A stretch of DNA of 64,000 nucleotides from Candidatus Thalassospirochaeta sargassi (GCA_028532855.1 JAQQAL010000008.1:1-64000), one strand, 5' to 3'. Shown: positions 52,475 to 61,573, counted from the first letter of the stretch. Notes: generated by a model not told the origin, from the sequence alone. Translations and numbers: made by a program.

Positions 52475-53839
52475 ATGAGCATGATCAGACCAGATGAGGT
52501 TCTTGAAACTATAGAAATGATCGATCGGGAAAACCTCGATATCCGGACGATTACAATGGGAATATCGCTGCGCGACTGCGCGTCGGAGAGTGCTGAGAAA
52601 TCCTGCACAAAGATCTACGACAAGATAACAAAGCTTGCAGGAAGTCTTGTAGACACGGCAACGGACATTCAGACCGAGTTCGGAATACCAATAATCAACA
52701 AGAGAATATCTGTAACACCTGTTGCAATGATTGCCGAATCATCCGATGCCGAAAACTACACGATGTTCGCCGAAGCCCTCGACAGGGCAGCAGCAGAGAC
52801 GGGGGTCGACTTTATCGGCGGCTTCTCAGCTCTTGTCCACAAGGGATATACAACAGGGGATCATAAACTGATCAATTCAATACCTGAGGCGCTTTCTTCG
52901 ACAAAGAAGGTATGCTCGTCGGTAAACATCGCCACAACACGCGCAGGACTGAACATGGATGCGGTTGCCGAGATGGGCAGAATAATCAAGGACACGGCTC
53001 AAAGGACAGCGGACAGCGGCGGCCTCGGCTGCGCAAAACTTGTAGTGTTCTCCAATGTACCTGAAGACAACCCCTTCATGGCCGGAGCCTTTCACGGCGT
53101 AGGCGAACCGGAATCAGTTATCAATGTCGGCATCAGCGGCCCGGGGGTTGTTCAGAGCGCCGTCAAAAAGGTTCCCGGCGATGATTTCGGCGCAGTAGCT
53201 GAAAACATTAAAAAAGCCGCTTTCAAGATTACCCGTATAGGTGAGCTTGTAGCACGCGAGGCCTCACGCCGTCTGGATACGAGGTTCGGCATAGTCGATC
53301 TTTCACTTGCCCCCACCCCCGCTATGGGCGACAGCGTTGCCCACATCCTGGAAGAGATGGGTCTTGAAAAATGCGGAGCGCCGGGAACAACGGCAGCCCT
53401 GGCGCTTCTTAACGATGCTGTTAAAAAAGGCGGTGCAATGGCATCCTCCTATGTAGGTGGCTTAAGCGGTTCCTTCATTCCCGTCAGCGAAGACGCCGGG
53501 ATGATTGACGCAGTAAGATGCGGCAGCCTGACAATCGAAAAACTCGAAGCGATGACCTGCGTTTGCTCGGTCGGACTCGACATGATAGTAGTACCCGGAG
53601 ACACAAGTGCTGAAACAATATCAGGCATTATTGCCGACGAGGCTGCAATCGGCATGGTCAACAATAAGACGACGGCGGTTCGAGTGATTCCCGCACCCGG
53701 TATGAAGCTGGGCGACACCGTTGAATTCGGCGGCCTTCTCGGCAGCGGACCTGTAATGAAAGTTAACAGCTTCAGCAATGCTGACTTTATAGCCCGCGGG
53801 GGTCGAATACCTGCGCCTGTTAACGGTATGAAAAACTAA
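52475..53839 (+). CDS. UPF0210 (PFL/DUF711-like) protein
   Basis: 454 residues, the conserved UPF0210 family. Recognisable blocks are [10 protein letters not shown] near residue 23, [14 protein letters not shown] near 110, and the C-terminal [13 protein letters not shown] and GGRIPAPVN. It is always cytoplasmic and distantly related to the glycyl-radical/PFL superfamily, but no enzyme activity is established. It follows the ACT protein by two bases without its own ribosome-binding site, and its stop overlaps the next start as TAATG. Confidence 0.9.
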   Translation: MSMIRPDEVLETIEMIDRENLDIRTITMGISLRDCASESAEKSCTKIYDKITKLAGSLVDTATDIQTEFGIPIINKRISVTPVAMIAESSDAENYTMFAEALDRAAAETGVDFIGGFSALVHKGYTTGDHKLINSIPEALSSTKKVCSSVNIATTRAGLNMDAVAEMGRIIKDTAQRTADSGGLGCAKLVVFSNVPEDNPFMAGAFHGVGEPESVINVGISGPGVVQSAVKKVPGDDFGAVAENIKKAAFKITRIGELVAREASRRLDTRFGIVDLSLAPTPAMGDSVAHILEEMGLEKCGAPGTTAALALLNDAVKKGGAMASSYVGGLSGSFIPVSEDAGMIDAVRCGSLTIEKLEAMTCVCSVGLDMIVVPGDTSAETISGIIADEAAIGMVNNKTTAVRVIPAPGMKLGDTVEFGGLLGSGPVMKVNSFSNADFIARGGRIPAPVNGMKN

Positions 53840-54813
53840 TGACGAATATTGTTGTTTTTACTAACGAGGAAACCGAGTTTATTCAATCGGTTCTCGAAAG
53901 CATTAAGCAAAAGAAACCTGATGAGGCGGATTACATAGTAAAGCGCATGATGTCGCTTCAGGAGCTTGCCAACACCGTATCAAGCTATCCGTCTTTTCAG
54001 AGTACACGAACAATTGGTAATTCAACATTCTCAATGGAGTCGCTTATAGAGATGATCTGTAGAATGGATTTTGCAGATCAGGTAATGTATGTGCCGACAA
54101 AGGTTATCCTGGGCCGCAGCTATGTTGTGGCCAAGATAAACTTTCTGCTGATGCTTAAATACGAATCTGAATCAATCCGCAAGCTGAAGAAGCACGCCCC
54201 CCGGATAGAAGAACTTGTAACCATGAATATTTTCGCCCTGATGAGTGAAGAGGTCTACCTGTCTCTTATTCAGGAGAAGGACATAGAACTGGAAATAAAA
54301 ACGCGTGCGGCTGTAAGACTGATGAATATCTGGGAATACCGGCTCAGCCAGTCTGCGGAAGATTATGCTCCAATGCTCAGCTCTCTGTGGAAATCACGCA
54401 AGCATCTCACTCCCATCTACGGAACCATGATGGGAATGACCGAGATGCTACAGATGGCAAAAAATATTAATCCTGTCTGGTTCGACTTTATCGGAAGCTC
54501 GGAGAACGATGACGGGGTATTTGAGGCCCTCGAAGAGTTTCTCTTCAACCTCACCTATGAAGAACTGCTTCAGATCCGTGAATCGATGAAAAAAAACAAC
54601 ATTGCATGTATCAATAAAAAGAACATAGAATCCCTTCTTCATATCGAGCACTTCTACTCAACCTTCCAGGCTGCTGACCCGCGCGAAATGCTTCGATTTT
54701 TCAAACAGCGAAAAAAGAATGCTGTGTACCGCGAGCGTTCAAGAACTCCGGGGCCCGTAAAAACTATCGAAGAGTATATTCTTCTTTTCATGCTGAAAAA
54801 AGAACTGCAATGA
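53839..54813 (+). CDS. Helical protein of unknown function
   Basis: 324 residues, predicted all-helical, no signal peptide or membrane segment, rich in Lys, Glu and Met. It starts with TAATG overlap to the UPF0210 gene, so it is a coupled last gene of the desulfurase-thiI-ACT-UPF0210 unit. No motif is recognised; the C-terminus is basic (FFKQRKKNAVYRERSR). Its consistent coupling is the only hint: a partner in the same pathway. Confidence 0.65.
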   Translation: MTNIVVFTNEETEFIQSVLESIKQKKPDEADYIVKRMMSLQELANTVSSYPSFQSTRTIGNSTFSMESLIEMICRMDFADQVMYVPTKVILGRSYVVAKINFLLMLKYESESIRKLKKHAPRIEELVTMNIFALMSEEVYLSLIQEKDIELEIKTRAAVRLMNIWEYRLSQSAEDYAPMLSSLWKSRKHLTPIYGTMMGMTEMLQMAKNINPVWFDFIGSSENDDGVFEALEEFLFNLTYEELLQIRESMKKNNIACINKKNIESLLHIEHFYSTFQAADPREMLRFFKQRKKNAVYRERSRTPGPVKTIEEYILLFMLKKELQ

Positions 54814-54867
54814 ATAAGATGTGGTTTATTCTTCCAAAAACTTCTGGTAGTCTGTTTTTTCTCATTA

Positions 54868-54876
54868 TGATATTCT
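54868..54876 (+). promoter_or_regulatory. Extended -10 promoter giving a leaderless mRNA
   Basis: TGA (54868-54870) directly followed by TATTCT (54871-54876). The predicted +1 is 54883, the A of the ATG of the next gene. There is no good -35 and no Shine-Dalgarno sequence. Confidence 0.55.
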
Positions 54877-54882
54877 CTGTTT

Positions 54883-55347
54883 ATGAGAAGAAGCAAACAG
54901 GAAATTACCGATTCAACTGAAATTCAGAATATTATCAGCCGCGCCCGCACCGCCCGCCTGGGAATAAACAGAGAGGGTGCACCCTATGTCCTTCCAATGA
55001 ATTTCGGCTTTGCCGACAACACCTTCTACTTTCACTGTGCAGATTCCGGATTAAAACTTGATCTGCTGCAGGCGGATCCGAGGGTTTGTATAGAAATTGA
55101 CGAATCTTCCGAATTACAGACAGGAGAGGTCTCGAATCCCTGTAAATGGGGCGTTAATTATCGCTCCGTTATTGCGATTGGAACAGCCGAAATACTGACG
55201 GATATCGATCTTAAAAGAACCGCACTAAAGATTATTATTTCACAGTTTGCAGGCAATAATGCGCCCGAAATGCCGGAAGCATCGATAAAGGCCACAACAG
55301 TTTTCCGCGTGAAATCTGAAAACCTTACAGCCAAACATTCATCCTGA
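54883..55347 (+). CDS. Pyridoxamine 5'-phosphate oxidase-like flavin protein
   Basis: 154 residues, split-barrel FMN-binding fold. The typical opening ARTARLGINREGAPYVLPMN leads to YFHCADSGLKLDLL and VCIEIDES, closest to the NimA-like branch (nitroimidazole reductase-related). Function may be flavin- or heme-linked reduction; the substrate is unknown. It is followed by trmL nine bases downstream. Confidence 0.85.
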   Translation: MRRSKQEITDSTEIQNIISRARTARLGINREGAPYVLPMNFGFADNTFYFHCADSGLKLDLLQADPRVCIEIDESSELQTGEVSNPCKWGVNYRSVIAIGTAEILTDIDLKRTALKIIISQFAGNNAPEMPEASIKATTVFRVKSENLTAKHSS

Positions 55348-55356
55348 GGAGCCCCA

Positions 55357-55878
55357 GTGAATATTGCGCTAATTCATCCGCAGATACCACAGAATACAGG
55401 AAATATTGCCCGAACCTGCGCTGCAACAGGAGCCGCCCTGCATCTTGTAAAGCCGCTCGGTTTTTCAACCGATGACAAAAGCCTTAAACGGGCCGGTCTT
55501 GATTACTGGCATCTGCTTGATGTGTTTTATTACGATAGTATTAACGACTTTATGACCCGTTCAGGTTGTCTGTCGGAGACAGGAACCCTTGGAGATATGT
55601 ATTTCTTCACAACGAAGGCCCGCAATACCCATACAGATATAAGCTATACCCCGGACAGCTGGCTGGTATTCGGCAGTGAGACAACAGGTCTGCCGGAAGA
55701 GCTTCTTATAGAACATCCTGAAAACTGCTGCCGTATTCCAATGATCGATGAATCACGCTCACTGAATCTATCAAATTCAGCAGCAATAGCAGTTTACGAA
55801 GCCCTGCGCCAGACCAGCTACCGGGGGCTTGCGCGCAAAGGAAACCTGCACAGACTCGAATGGCCTGAAGAAAAATAG
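55357..55878 (+). CDS. trmL: tRNA (cytidine/uridine-34-2'-O-)-methyltransferase
   Basis: 173 residues, SPOUT fold. The three knot motifs are present: HPQIPQNTGNIARTCAATGA near residues 7-26, FGSETTGLP near 107, and SLNLSNSAAIAVYE near 129. It methylates the wobble ribose of leucine tRNAs. The start is GTG at 55357 with GAGGAG before it. Length is normal. Confidence 0.94.
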   Translation: MNIALIHPQIPQNTGNIARTCAATGAALHLVKPLGFSTDDKSLKRAGLDYWHLLDVFYYDSINDFMTRSGCLSETGTLGDMYFFTTKARNTHTDISYTPDSWLVFGSETTGLPEELLIEHPENCCRIPMIDESRSLNLSNSAAIAVYEALRQTSYRGLARKGNLHRLEWPEEK

Positions 55879-55900
55879 TCTGAAGGCCGATTATCACAGT

Positions 55901-56740
55901 ATGAGCATTAAGATTTTTCTAAGAATTACCACATTTACAATAACAATCACCACAATCCTGTTTTTTGCATCATGCGCCGGGTTTGACAACCGGCAGGGAG
56001 ATGACAGCCCCGGAGCTGATTATGAAAGGATCGGGACCGTCAACGCAGATTTAACTCATTGGAACTGGTTTTACCGCCTGAGCATAGATGAACGCAGAGA
56101 AGCCCTTGTAGAGCTGGCCGCTGAAAAAGCCCGGGAGCAATTCGGATATGATGTTATCATCAGAACTGAAACCCTGGAAGGGCGCTGGAACCCGAAGTCC
56201 CTTCTGATGCTGCTTGGTGCAATCGGCAATGTGGAAGATTCAGCGATTGAAGCATCAGTATGGAAAAAACGTGCTGAACCTGAACACGAATACGGCTACC
56301 GCTACGCTGTCATCCCTGCAGCTGATTATAAGGGTGATTGGGGATTCATGCAGGTTGAGTATAAAACCAGAGAACAGCTTATTGCCGACCTTGATAAAAA
56401 ACTTGCCGCCGGCGAAATTACCGAAGAATCATATAATTACAGGCTATCGAGACTTCCGGACACCGGAAAAATTTTCATAACCCTTGCCCGGGAAGAAATA
56501 ACCAACGCAATCTCCAGATGGTTCACATTTACCTGCACATGGAAAGGGAAAAGTATTTTCAGAAAAAGAGGAATTGAAGATATTCCCTATGTCTACGGCA
56601 CAGATAAACTCTGGTGGAACGATATGAGCTACAACGTCGGTCCGGCCTGGGACGGAGAATTAAAGCTTGAAATCTATGACAGTTTCCGAGAAGAACTGTT
56701 CAGCTTCAGGGTTGTAAAAGAGCGTTATACAATTGATTAA
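55901..56740 (+). CDS. Lipoprotein of unknown function
   Basis: 279 residues from ATG 55901. A lipoprotein signal ends in FFASC, giving a lipidated cysteine near residue 23. The mature part has a helical segment (ERREALVELAAEKAREQFG) resembling the start of DUF-type peptidyl modules, and a mixed region to the end. No family is recognised. An upstream frame start (55829) lies inside trmL and is not credible. Confidence 0.65.
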   Translation: MSIKIFLRITTFTITITTILFFASCAGFDNRQGDDSPGADYERIGTVNADLTHWNWFYRLSIDERREALVELAAEKAREQFGYDVIIRTETLEGRWNPKSLLMLLGAIGNVEDSAIEASVWKKRAEPEHEYGYRYAVIPAADYKGDWGFMQVEYKTREQLIADLDKKLAAGEITEESYNYRLSRLPDTGKIFITLAREEITNAISRWFTFTCTWKGKSIFRKRGIEDIPYVYGTDKLWWNDMSYNVGPAWDGELKLEIYDSFREELFSFRVVKERYTID

Positions 56741-56754
56741 ACCCCAGTTGCTCT

Positions 56755-56766
56755 TTCAAGCTTGAA
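56755..56766. repeat. Perfect 12-bp palindrome overlapping a -35 box
   Basis: TTCAAGCTTGAA is a perfect palindrome at 56755-56766. It overlaps the -35 box (56762-56767) of the promoter before the kelch gene, the usual place for a repressor operator. Confidence 0.4.
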
Positions 56767-56789
56767 TCAGTTTTTTCACCTGTTATATT
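56762..56789 (+). promoter_or_regulatory. Promoter for the leader ORF/kelch/barrel unit
   Basis: TTGAAT (56762-56767), 16 bases, TATATT (56784-56789), preceded by TGT (extended -10). The predicted +1 near 56796 lies two bases before the ATG of the leader ORF at 56798. Confidence 0.6.
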
Positions 56790-56797
56790 ATTCCGGT

Positions 56798-56851
56798 ATG
56801 CAAATTAACACTCAGGCATACAATCCTACAATATTGGTGTTTTTGAAATAA
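56798..56851 (+). CDS. 17-codon leader ORF coupled to the kelch gene
   Basis: ATG 56798 to TAA 56849-56851 encodes MQINTQAYNPTILVFLK. The stop overlaps the next ATG as TAATG, and the kelch gene has no Shine-Dalgarno sequence of its own. A ribosome ending this ORF could restart on the kelch ATG. The predicted transcript start is two bases before its ATG. The same TAATG layout joins UPF0210 and its neighbour at 53839. Too short for homology searches, so it rests on position alone. Confidence 0.5.
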   Translation: MQINTQAYNPTILVFLK

Positions 56852-57954
56852 TGAAAATAATAATATACCTATTAAGCGTTTTATTAGTATCATGTGAATT
56901 TGTGTCTTATTCAGACTGGGCCATTGCCCCCTATGACGGTGATTTAGACTGGGAGCTTATAAATGAAAATCCATCATTTTCAAATAGGATTGACCATGCT
57001 CTGGTTTCATTTGACAATAAGCTATGGGTCCTGGGGGGATATGATCAGGGAGCAAGGGACCATGATCCGTACATGGAAGACGTATGGGCATCCTCCGACG
57101 GCGTGATATGGACCTGCATAACTGAAGATGCTCCATGGAAGGGCCGCAGAGGTCATGAAGTTATCATCTTCAAAGATGAAATGTATCTAATCGGCGGATT
57201 CGCTGTTGATGAAGACTCAGGAATAAGAAATTATCAGAATGATGTCTGGAAAACAATCGACGGGGAAAACTGGAGCGAGGTTACAGCTGAGGCATCCTGG
57301 CCTGCAAGATTCAAACATCAAGTTGTCCAGGCTAATCATGGTGGGACAGATTATCTCTATCTTCTTACCGGGATGGGTATGAATGAGGAAGGATATGGTC
57401 AGTATGCCGTTGTTTACTATAATGATGTCTGGAGATCTACTGATGGTGAAACCTGGACTGAAATGACAAGTTCGCAGGATATTGGACAACGCAGCACAGC
57501 GGCAGCCTTCGTGAATCCCGAATCAAATCGTCTGTATATTGTCGGAGGTTTGTATCTCGTCATATTCGATGACGGAGCCGACAGCAGTTACGATGGGAAA
57601 CCCAGTGCAAACTGGGATAAGATGTGGTATACGGATGATGGAAGCACATGGAACTATACCGGCTTTGGAACCTCTACAAGAGCAGACAATCAGATTGAAT
57701 ACTATGAGGATCGGTTTTGGGTTCTTCCCGGACGCAGTAATTCAATAGCCCACATCAATTATAACAGTGGTCCGGAATACTACAGCACATATACCTATAA
57801 CGGCTCCTCCTGGACAAAAGACTCCGAAAGCTCAGGTGTTGGAGCCCGATACGGCTACGCAGCTGCAGTTCACAATAACAAACTCTGGGTTATCGGAGGC
57901 AGAACAGCTGATGATGGTCCGGATAATGATGTCTGGGCGGGTGAACTCCAATGA
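56851..57954 (+). CDS. Kelch-repeat lipoprotein
   Basis: 367 residues. A short lipoprotein signal ends in LLVSC (cysteine near residue 15). The mature part is kelch repeats forming a beta-propeller: repeating units with R-x-x-H/S, a GG pair and DVW (for example LWVLGGYDQG, DVWASSDG, MYLIGGFAVD, DVWKTIDG, LWVIGGRTAD) spaced about 50-60 residues. Such propellers mediate binding. It overlaps the barrel gene by four bases (ATGA), so the two are translated together. Confidence 0.85.
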   Translation: MKIIIYLLSVLLVSCEFVSYSDWAIAPYDGDLDWELINENPSFSNRIDHALVSFDNKLWVLGGYDQGARDHDPYMEDVWASSDGVIWTCITEDAPWKGRRGHEVIIFKDEMYLIGGFAVDEDSGIRNYQNDVWKTIDGENWSEVTAEASWPARFKHQVVQANHGGTDYLYLLTGMGMNEEGYGQYAVVYYNDVWRSTDGETWTEMTSSQDIGQRSTAAAFVNPESNRLYIVGGLYLVIFDDGADSSYDGKPSANWDKMWYTDDGSTWNYTGFGTSTRADNQIEYYEDRFWVLPGRSNSIAHINYNSGPEYYSTYTYNGSSWTKDSESSGVGARYGYAAAVHNNKLWVIGGRTADDGPDNDVWAGELQ

Positions 57955-58931
57955 AAAATGCGGCCGGAAAAATATCTATACTGATTCTGTTTTTATTTCT
58001 GAATATCCGACTTTTCGCTTCGGACACAAGTTTTCATATTCCAGTTGGAGAAGACTGGGAATTCAGGCCTTTTTCTCTCGAGCATCTTTACCCGAACTAC
58101 CTTGCTGATCCATTATCAATTCGTGTTGAGGCTGCAGTGCAGACTGTATATTATGCGGATTATGATTATGCAGATACAGTAAATGAATCCGGCAGTTATA
58201 CAGGGCGACTGGCAATCTTTCCGGGGTTTCGACTGTCACTCCTGCAATTTGTTCATGCAAAAACCGGATTCGGAATAGAAGGAGAAATCGGTGCGGTAAT
58301 TCCAACCTATATGCGCTCTACTAACAATGATGTTATCGCTTTAGACGGAATTTACTATTTTAGAGTTAATTCAAAAATTACTCCCTGGTGGAATATAAAC
58401 TTCTCGAAACATCACAACTGTACCCATCTCGGGGATGAATATCCTGTTGATAAGGTTGAATCTCCTATTGATTATGATCCTAACAGACTGGAGCTTCCTG
58501 TACTTGATGATTTCAGGCTGGCGAATGCTTTTCGTCCACTCCATTTCCTGACAGCCCGTAATCTCGATATCCTGACACTATACGGCGAAATAGGCTTCTT
58601 TCTTCCCGGCACCGATTTCCTGGGTGAGCGGCAGAACAAACCTGATCGATGGGCCTTCATGAATTATCTCTGGGGAGTGGAACTGGAATACTATCTGCCC
58701 GACTGGGGGGAAAATATTGGAGGATTTTACGCAGCTTTGAATGTCAGCTACTATCAGCAGAACGGATATTCTCCGAATCTTTCGGTAAAATCCGGCTGGA
58801 TTCTACCTCAGGATCGCGACGGTTTCCGGTTCAGGATAGGGTTTCAGTATTATAACGGGCGCAGCACAATGAATCATTTTTATGACAGAAAAGAAATATT
58901 TACTGCGATATATCTGTCCACTGATTTTTAG
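57951..58931 (+). CDS. Predicted outer-membrane protein partnered with the kelch lipoprotein
   Basis: 326 residues. A signal peptide (KISILILFLFLNIRLFAS) is followed by alternating strands rich in Tyr, Phe and Asp, ending IYLSTDF with a terminal phenylalanine, as in outer-membrane barrels. The C-terminal pattern (FYDRKEIFTAIYLS) is reminiscent of the DUF1207 family, from memory and unchecked. Its ATGA overlap with the kelch lipoprotein suggests a two-part surface assembly. Confidence 0.7.
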   Translation: MKNAAGKISILILFLFLNIRLFASDTSFHIPVGEDWEFRPFSLEHLYPNYLADPLSIRVEAAVQTVYYADYDYADTVNESGSYTGRLAIFPGFRLSLLQFVHAKTGFGIEGEIGAVIPTYMRSTNNDVIALDGIYYFRVNSKITPWWNINFSKHHNCTHLGDEYPVDKVESPIDYDPNRLELPVLDDFRLANAFRPLHFLTARNLDILTLYGEIGFFLPGTDFLGERQNKPDRWAFMNYLWGVELEYYLPDWGENIGGFYAALNVSYYQQNGYSPNLSVKSGWILPQDRDGFRFRIGFQYYNGRSTMNHFYDRKEIFTAIYLSTDF

Positions 58932-58967
58932 AAAAATAAAAAAAGGTCCGCCTATAAAAAGCAGACC
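58932..58967 (-). terminator. Terminator of the 2-oxoacid oxidoreductase operon
   Basis: On the minus strand GGTCTGC (58967-58961) pairs with GCGGACC (58951-58945) including one G-U, followed by a long T run (complement of 58944-58932). On the plus strand the same position would be a C-A mismatch, so it favours minus-strand termination. Confidence 0.7.
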
Positions 58968-58993
58968 GTAATTTATCAGATCTTCTTCATCTG

Positions 58994-59533
58994 TCAGACG
59001 AGCGTCGCACCCGCTGCAACAGCCTTCTCATTAAGCGGGAGCAGATTCTTCTTTGCCTCTCCAAAAACCTTTAAAAAAGCACCGAGCAGATCATTCTCTT
59101 CCAGGAAACTTCTGTGTTTGATATATGCACCGAGCATAACCATATTTGCGGCTTTAAGATTCCCGCATTCAGCTGCAACCTCGTTAACCGGATAATAGAA
59201 GGCTTCCACATCATCTCTCGTGACCTTTATATCTATAAGAGATGAATTGACAAGAATCTTGCCTCCGGGCCTAACCCAGCTTTCGAATTTATCCAGCGAG
59301 GGTCTGTTCATTACAATCAGCGTATCAGCATCCGCGACAACCGGACTGCCGATCAGACCATCTGAAACTATTACATTACAGTTGGCAGTACCGCCGCGCA
59401 TCTCCGGTCCGTAGGAAGGAAGCCAGCTGACGTTCATACCCTTCAGCATTCCTGCATAGGCTACCATCCTGCCCATGGACAGAACACCCTGCCCTCCGAA
59501 TCCTGCAAAAATAACTTCTTCAGTGAATGCCAT
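58994..59533 (-). CDS. korC: 2-oxoacid:acceptor oxidoreductase, gamma subunit
   Basis: 179 residues. The family opening EEVIFAGFGGQGVLSMGRM and the central RGGTANCNVIVSD identify the POR gamma domain. With the alpha, beta and ferredoxin subunits it oxidatively decarboxylates a 2-oxoacid to an acyl-CoA, passing electrons to ferredoxin; here the exact acid (2-oxoglutarate, 2-oxoisovalerate or similar) is uncertain. Last gene of the operon, one base after the beta subunit. Confidence 0.88.
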   Translation of the reverse strand: MAFTEEVIFAGFGGQGVLSMGRMVAYAGMLKGMNVSWLPSYGPEMRGGTANCNVIVSDGLIGSPVVADADTLIVMNRPSLDKFESWVRPGGKILVNSSLIDIKVTRDDVEAFYYPVNEVAAECGNLKAANMVMLGAYIKHRSFLEENDLLGAFLKVFGEAKKNLLPLNEKAVAAGATLV

Positions 59534-59534
59534 A

Positions 59535-60278
59535 TCAGTTTTCCTCCGGAGTCTTGAAATTACCCAGCGGGTAATAAGGAATCATATTATCTTCAAGCCA
59601 TTTCAGAGAATCAGTCGGATTTAGACCCCAGTTAGTGGAACAGGTTGAAAGAATTTCAACAATACTGAAACCCTGTTTTGCAGTCTGAACCTCAAAGGCC
59701 TTTTTAATAGCCTTCTTGGCCTTACGGACATTTGCCGGATTATGTACCGAAACACGCTCGGCAAAAGCTGTGCCGTCGAGGGTTGAGAGCATCTCACAGA
59801 CACGGATGGGATACCCCTGTAGTTCCGCAGAACGGCCATTTGGGGATGTTGTAGCCTTCTGGCCTACAAGCGTCGTGGGGGCCATCTGGCCGCCGGTCAT
59901 TCCGTAAATAGCATTATTAACGTATATAATTGTGACGTTTTCACCTCGAGCAGCTGCGTGGACGGTTTCGGCTGTACCGATAGCCGCCAGGTCGCCATCG
60001 CCCTGATAAGTGAACACCGTACGGTCTTTTAGTACACGTTTGCTTCCCGTTGCTACCGCTGCGGCACGACCGTGTGAAGCTTGATATGCATCGCAGTCAA
60101 AATAATTATATGTGAAAACCGAACATCCTACAGATGAAACACATACTGCATCATCCATCAGCCCGAGCTCAACAAGCGATTCAGCCACAAGTCTGTGGAT
60201 AATACCGTGCGTACAGCCGGGACAGTAGTGAAGCGGCATATCTACCATGCCTCTGGTTCGTTCAAATACTATGCTCAT
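59535..60278 (-). CDS. korB: 2-oxoacid:acceptor oxidoreductase, beta (thiamine diphosphate) subunit
   Basis: 247 residues. It binds thiamine diphosphate: the PGCTHGIIHR opening and the GDGD...NNAIYGMTGGQ motif near residues 100-130 (TPP-binding GDG...NN). It forms the active site with the alpha subunit. Its start overlaps the alpha-subunit stop by four bases. Confidence 0.9.
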   Translation of the reverse strand: MSIVFERTRGMVDMPLHYCPGCTHGIIHRLVAESLVELGLMDDAVCVSSVGCSVFTYNYFDCDAYQASHGRAAAVATGSKRVLKDRTVFTYQGDGDLAAIGTAETVHAAARGENVTIIYVNNAIYGMTGGQMAPTTLVGQKATTSPNGRSAELQGYPIRVCEMLSTLDGTAFAERVSVHNPANVRKAKKAIKKAFEVQTAKQGFSIVEILSTCSTNWGLNPTDSLKWLEDNMIPYYPLGNFKTPEEN

Positions 60279-61336
60279 TTTGCACCTCCGAGAATTTCCT
60301 TCACCTTATCAACAACCTCAATCGGCTTTGGTACAATCCCGCCCGGGCGGCCGTAAAACTCAACCGGAAGACGGCCTGCATTTGCAATTTTGACATCGTC
60401 TATCATCTGGCCCATACTCATTTCAACGGACAGAAAAGCCTTTGTCTCAGGACTGATTTCATCAAATGCCTCAAAAGGAAAGGGCCAGAGAGTGATTGGA
60501 CGGATAAGACCAAGTTTGATACCGTCCTCTTCGAGCTTCTTTATTGCGTTTCGGACAATTCTGGAAACCGTTCCGTACGCAACGGCGACTACATCCGCAC
60601 CCTCGCAGTTAAATTTTTCGTATCGGACTTCTTCCTTTTTAATTACATCATATTTTCCGAATATCTTCTGAAGATGAGGCTCCATTTCCTCGGGTTTTAT
60701 ATAGAGTGAGTTTATCAGCTTCTTGCTGCCCTTTTCGACATGTTCTTTCAGAGCCCAGTCTTTCTGAGGAAGCCTGCGTTTCTGAATATCCTTAAACTCA
60801 ACTGATTCCATCATCTGGCCAATCATCCCGTCGCCTAGAATAATTACCGGCGTGCGATAAGTATCTGCAACATCAAAGGCTTCCTGAACAAGGTCTACAG
60901 TTTCCTGAATACTTGCCGGAGCATAAACCGGTGTATAATAATCACCGTTTCCGCCGCCCCGGGTAGCCTGAAAATAATCACCCTGTGCAGGCTGTATCCC
61001 GCCGAGGCCTGGACCTGAGCGGCTCATATTAACTATCACACAGGGCAGTTCCGCTCCGCATAGATACGAGATACCTTCCTGTTTCAAGGCAATTCCGGGG
61101 CTGGACGAAGACGTCATTACCCTTGCACCGGCTCCGGCAGCACCGAATACCATATTGATGGCGCCTATTTCACTCTCGGCCTGAAGGTAGGTTCCACCGT
61201 TTTTAGGCAGTTCCCGGGACATATATTCCGGCAATTCATTCTGCGGAGTTATTGGGTACCCGAAGAAGTATTTGCATCCGGCCTTGATTGCCGCGGCACC
61301 TACTGCTTCATTGCCCTTCATAAGCATTTTTTCCAT
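60275..61336 (-). CDS. korA: 2-oxoacid:acceptor oxidoreductase, alpha subunit (KorA/VorB-like)
   Basis: 353 residues. The N-terminal GNEAVGAAAIKAGCKYFFGYPITPQNEL and the SSSPGIALKQEGISY region identify the alpha subunit of 2-oxoglutarate or branched-chain (VorB) 2-oxoacid:ferredoxin oxidoreductases. The C-terminal domain II ends at about residue 350. Which acid it prefers cannot be told from the sequence. It lies 13 bases after the ferredoxin gene. Confidence 0.9.
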   Translation of the reverse strand: MEKMLMKGNEAVGAAAIKAGCKYFFGYPITPQNELPEYMSRELPKNGGTYLQAESEIGAINMVFGAAGAGARVMTSSSSPGIALKQEGISYLCGAELPCVIVNMSRSGPGLGGIQPAQGDYFQATRGGGNGDYYTPVYAPASIQETVDLVQEAFDVADTYRTPVIILGDGMIGQMMESVEFKDIQKRRLPQKDWALKEHVEKGSKKLINSLYIKPEEMEPHLQKIFGKYDVIKKEEVRYEKFNCEGADVVAVAYGTVSRIVRNAIKKLEEDGIKLGLIRPITLWPFPFEAFDEISPETKAFLSVEMSMGQMIDDVKIANAGRLPVEFYGRPGGIVPKPIEVVDKVKEILGGAK

Positions 61337-61349
61337 ATAAAATCCCCCC

Positions 61350-61565
61350 TTAGAACCTTTCTACTGTAATTATCAGATCTGGACACATAAGTGCGCAGTT
61401 TCCGCACCCAATGCATTCTTCCATCTTTTCTACAGTTGCAGGGTTATACCCCTGTATGTTGATCTTATTTTTATCTAGAAAAATAATCTGTTTCGGACAG
61501 GCTGTAATACAGAGTCCGCAGCCTTTACATCTGTCTTCTCTGAAAGTCACTTTTCCTTGAGCCAT
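61350..61565 (-). CDS. korD: 4Fe-4S ferredoxin, delta subunit of the oxidoreductase
   Basis: 71 residues, a two-cluster bacterial ferredoxin: CKGCGLCITACP and CIGCGNCALMCP, each four cysteines. It is the electron-transfer delta subunit of the complex encoded just downstream (13-base gap). The end is short, as in dedicated subunits. Confidence 0.93.
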   Translation of the reverse strand: MAQGKVTFREDRCKGCGLCITACPKQIIFLDKNKINIQGYNPATVEKMEECIGCGNCALMCPDLIITVERF

Positions 61566-61573
61566 AGTTCCTC

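Noticed and set aside
55829-55900. Upstream extension of the lipoprotein at 55901
   Set aside because: It lies in the end of trmL in another frame; the lipoprotein signal begins at 55901.
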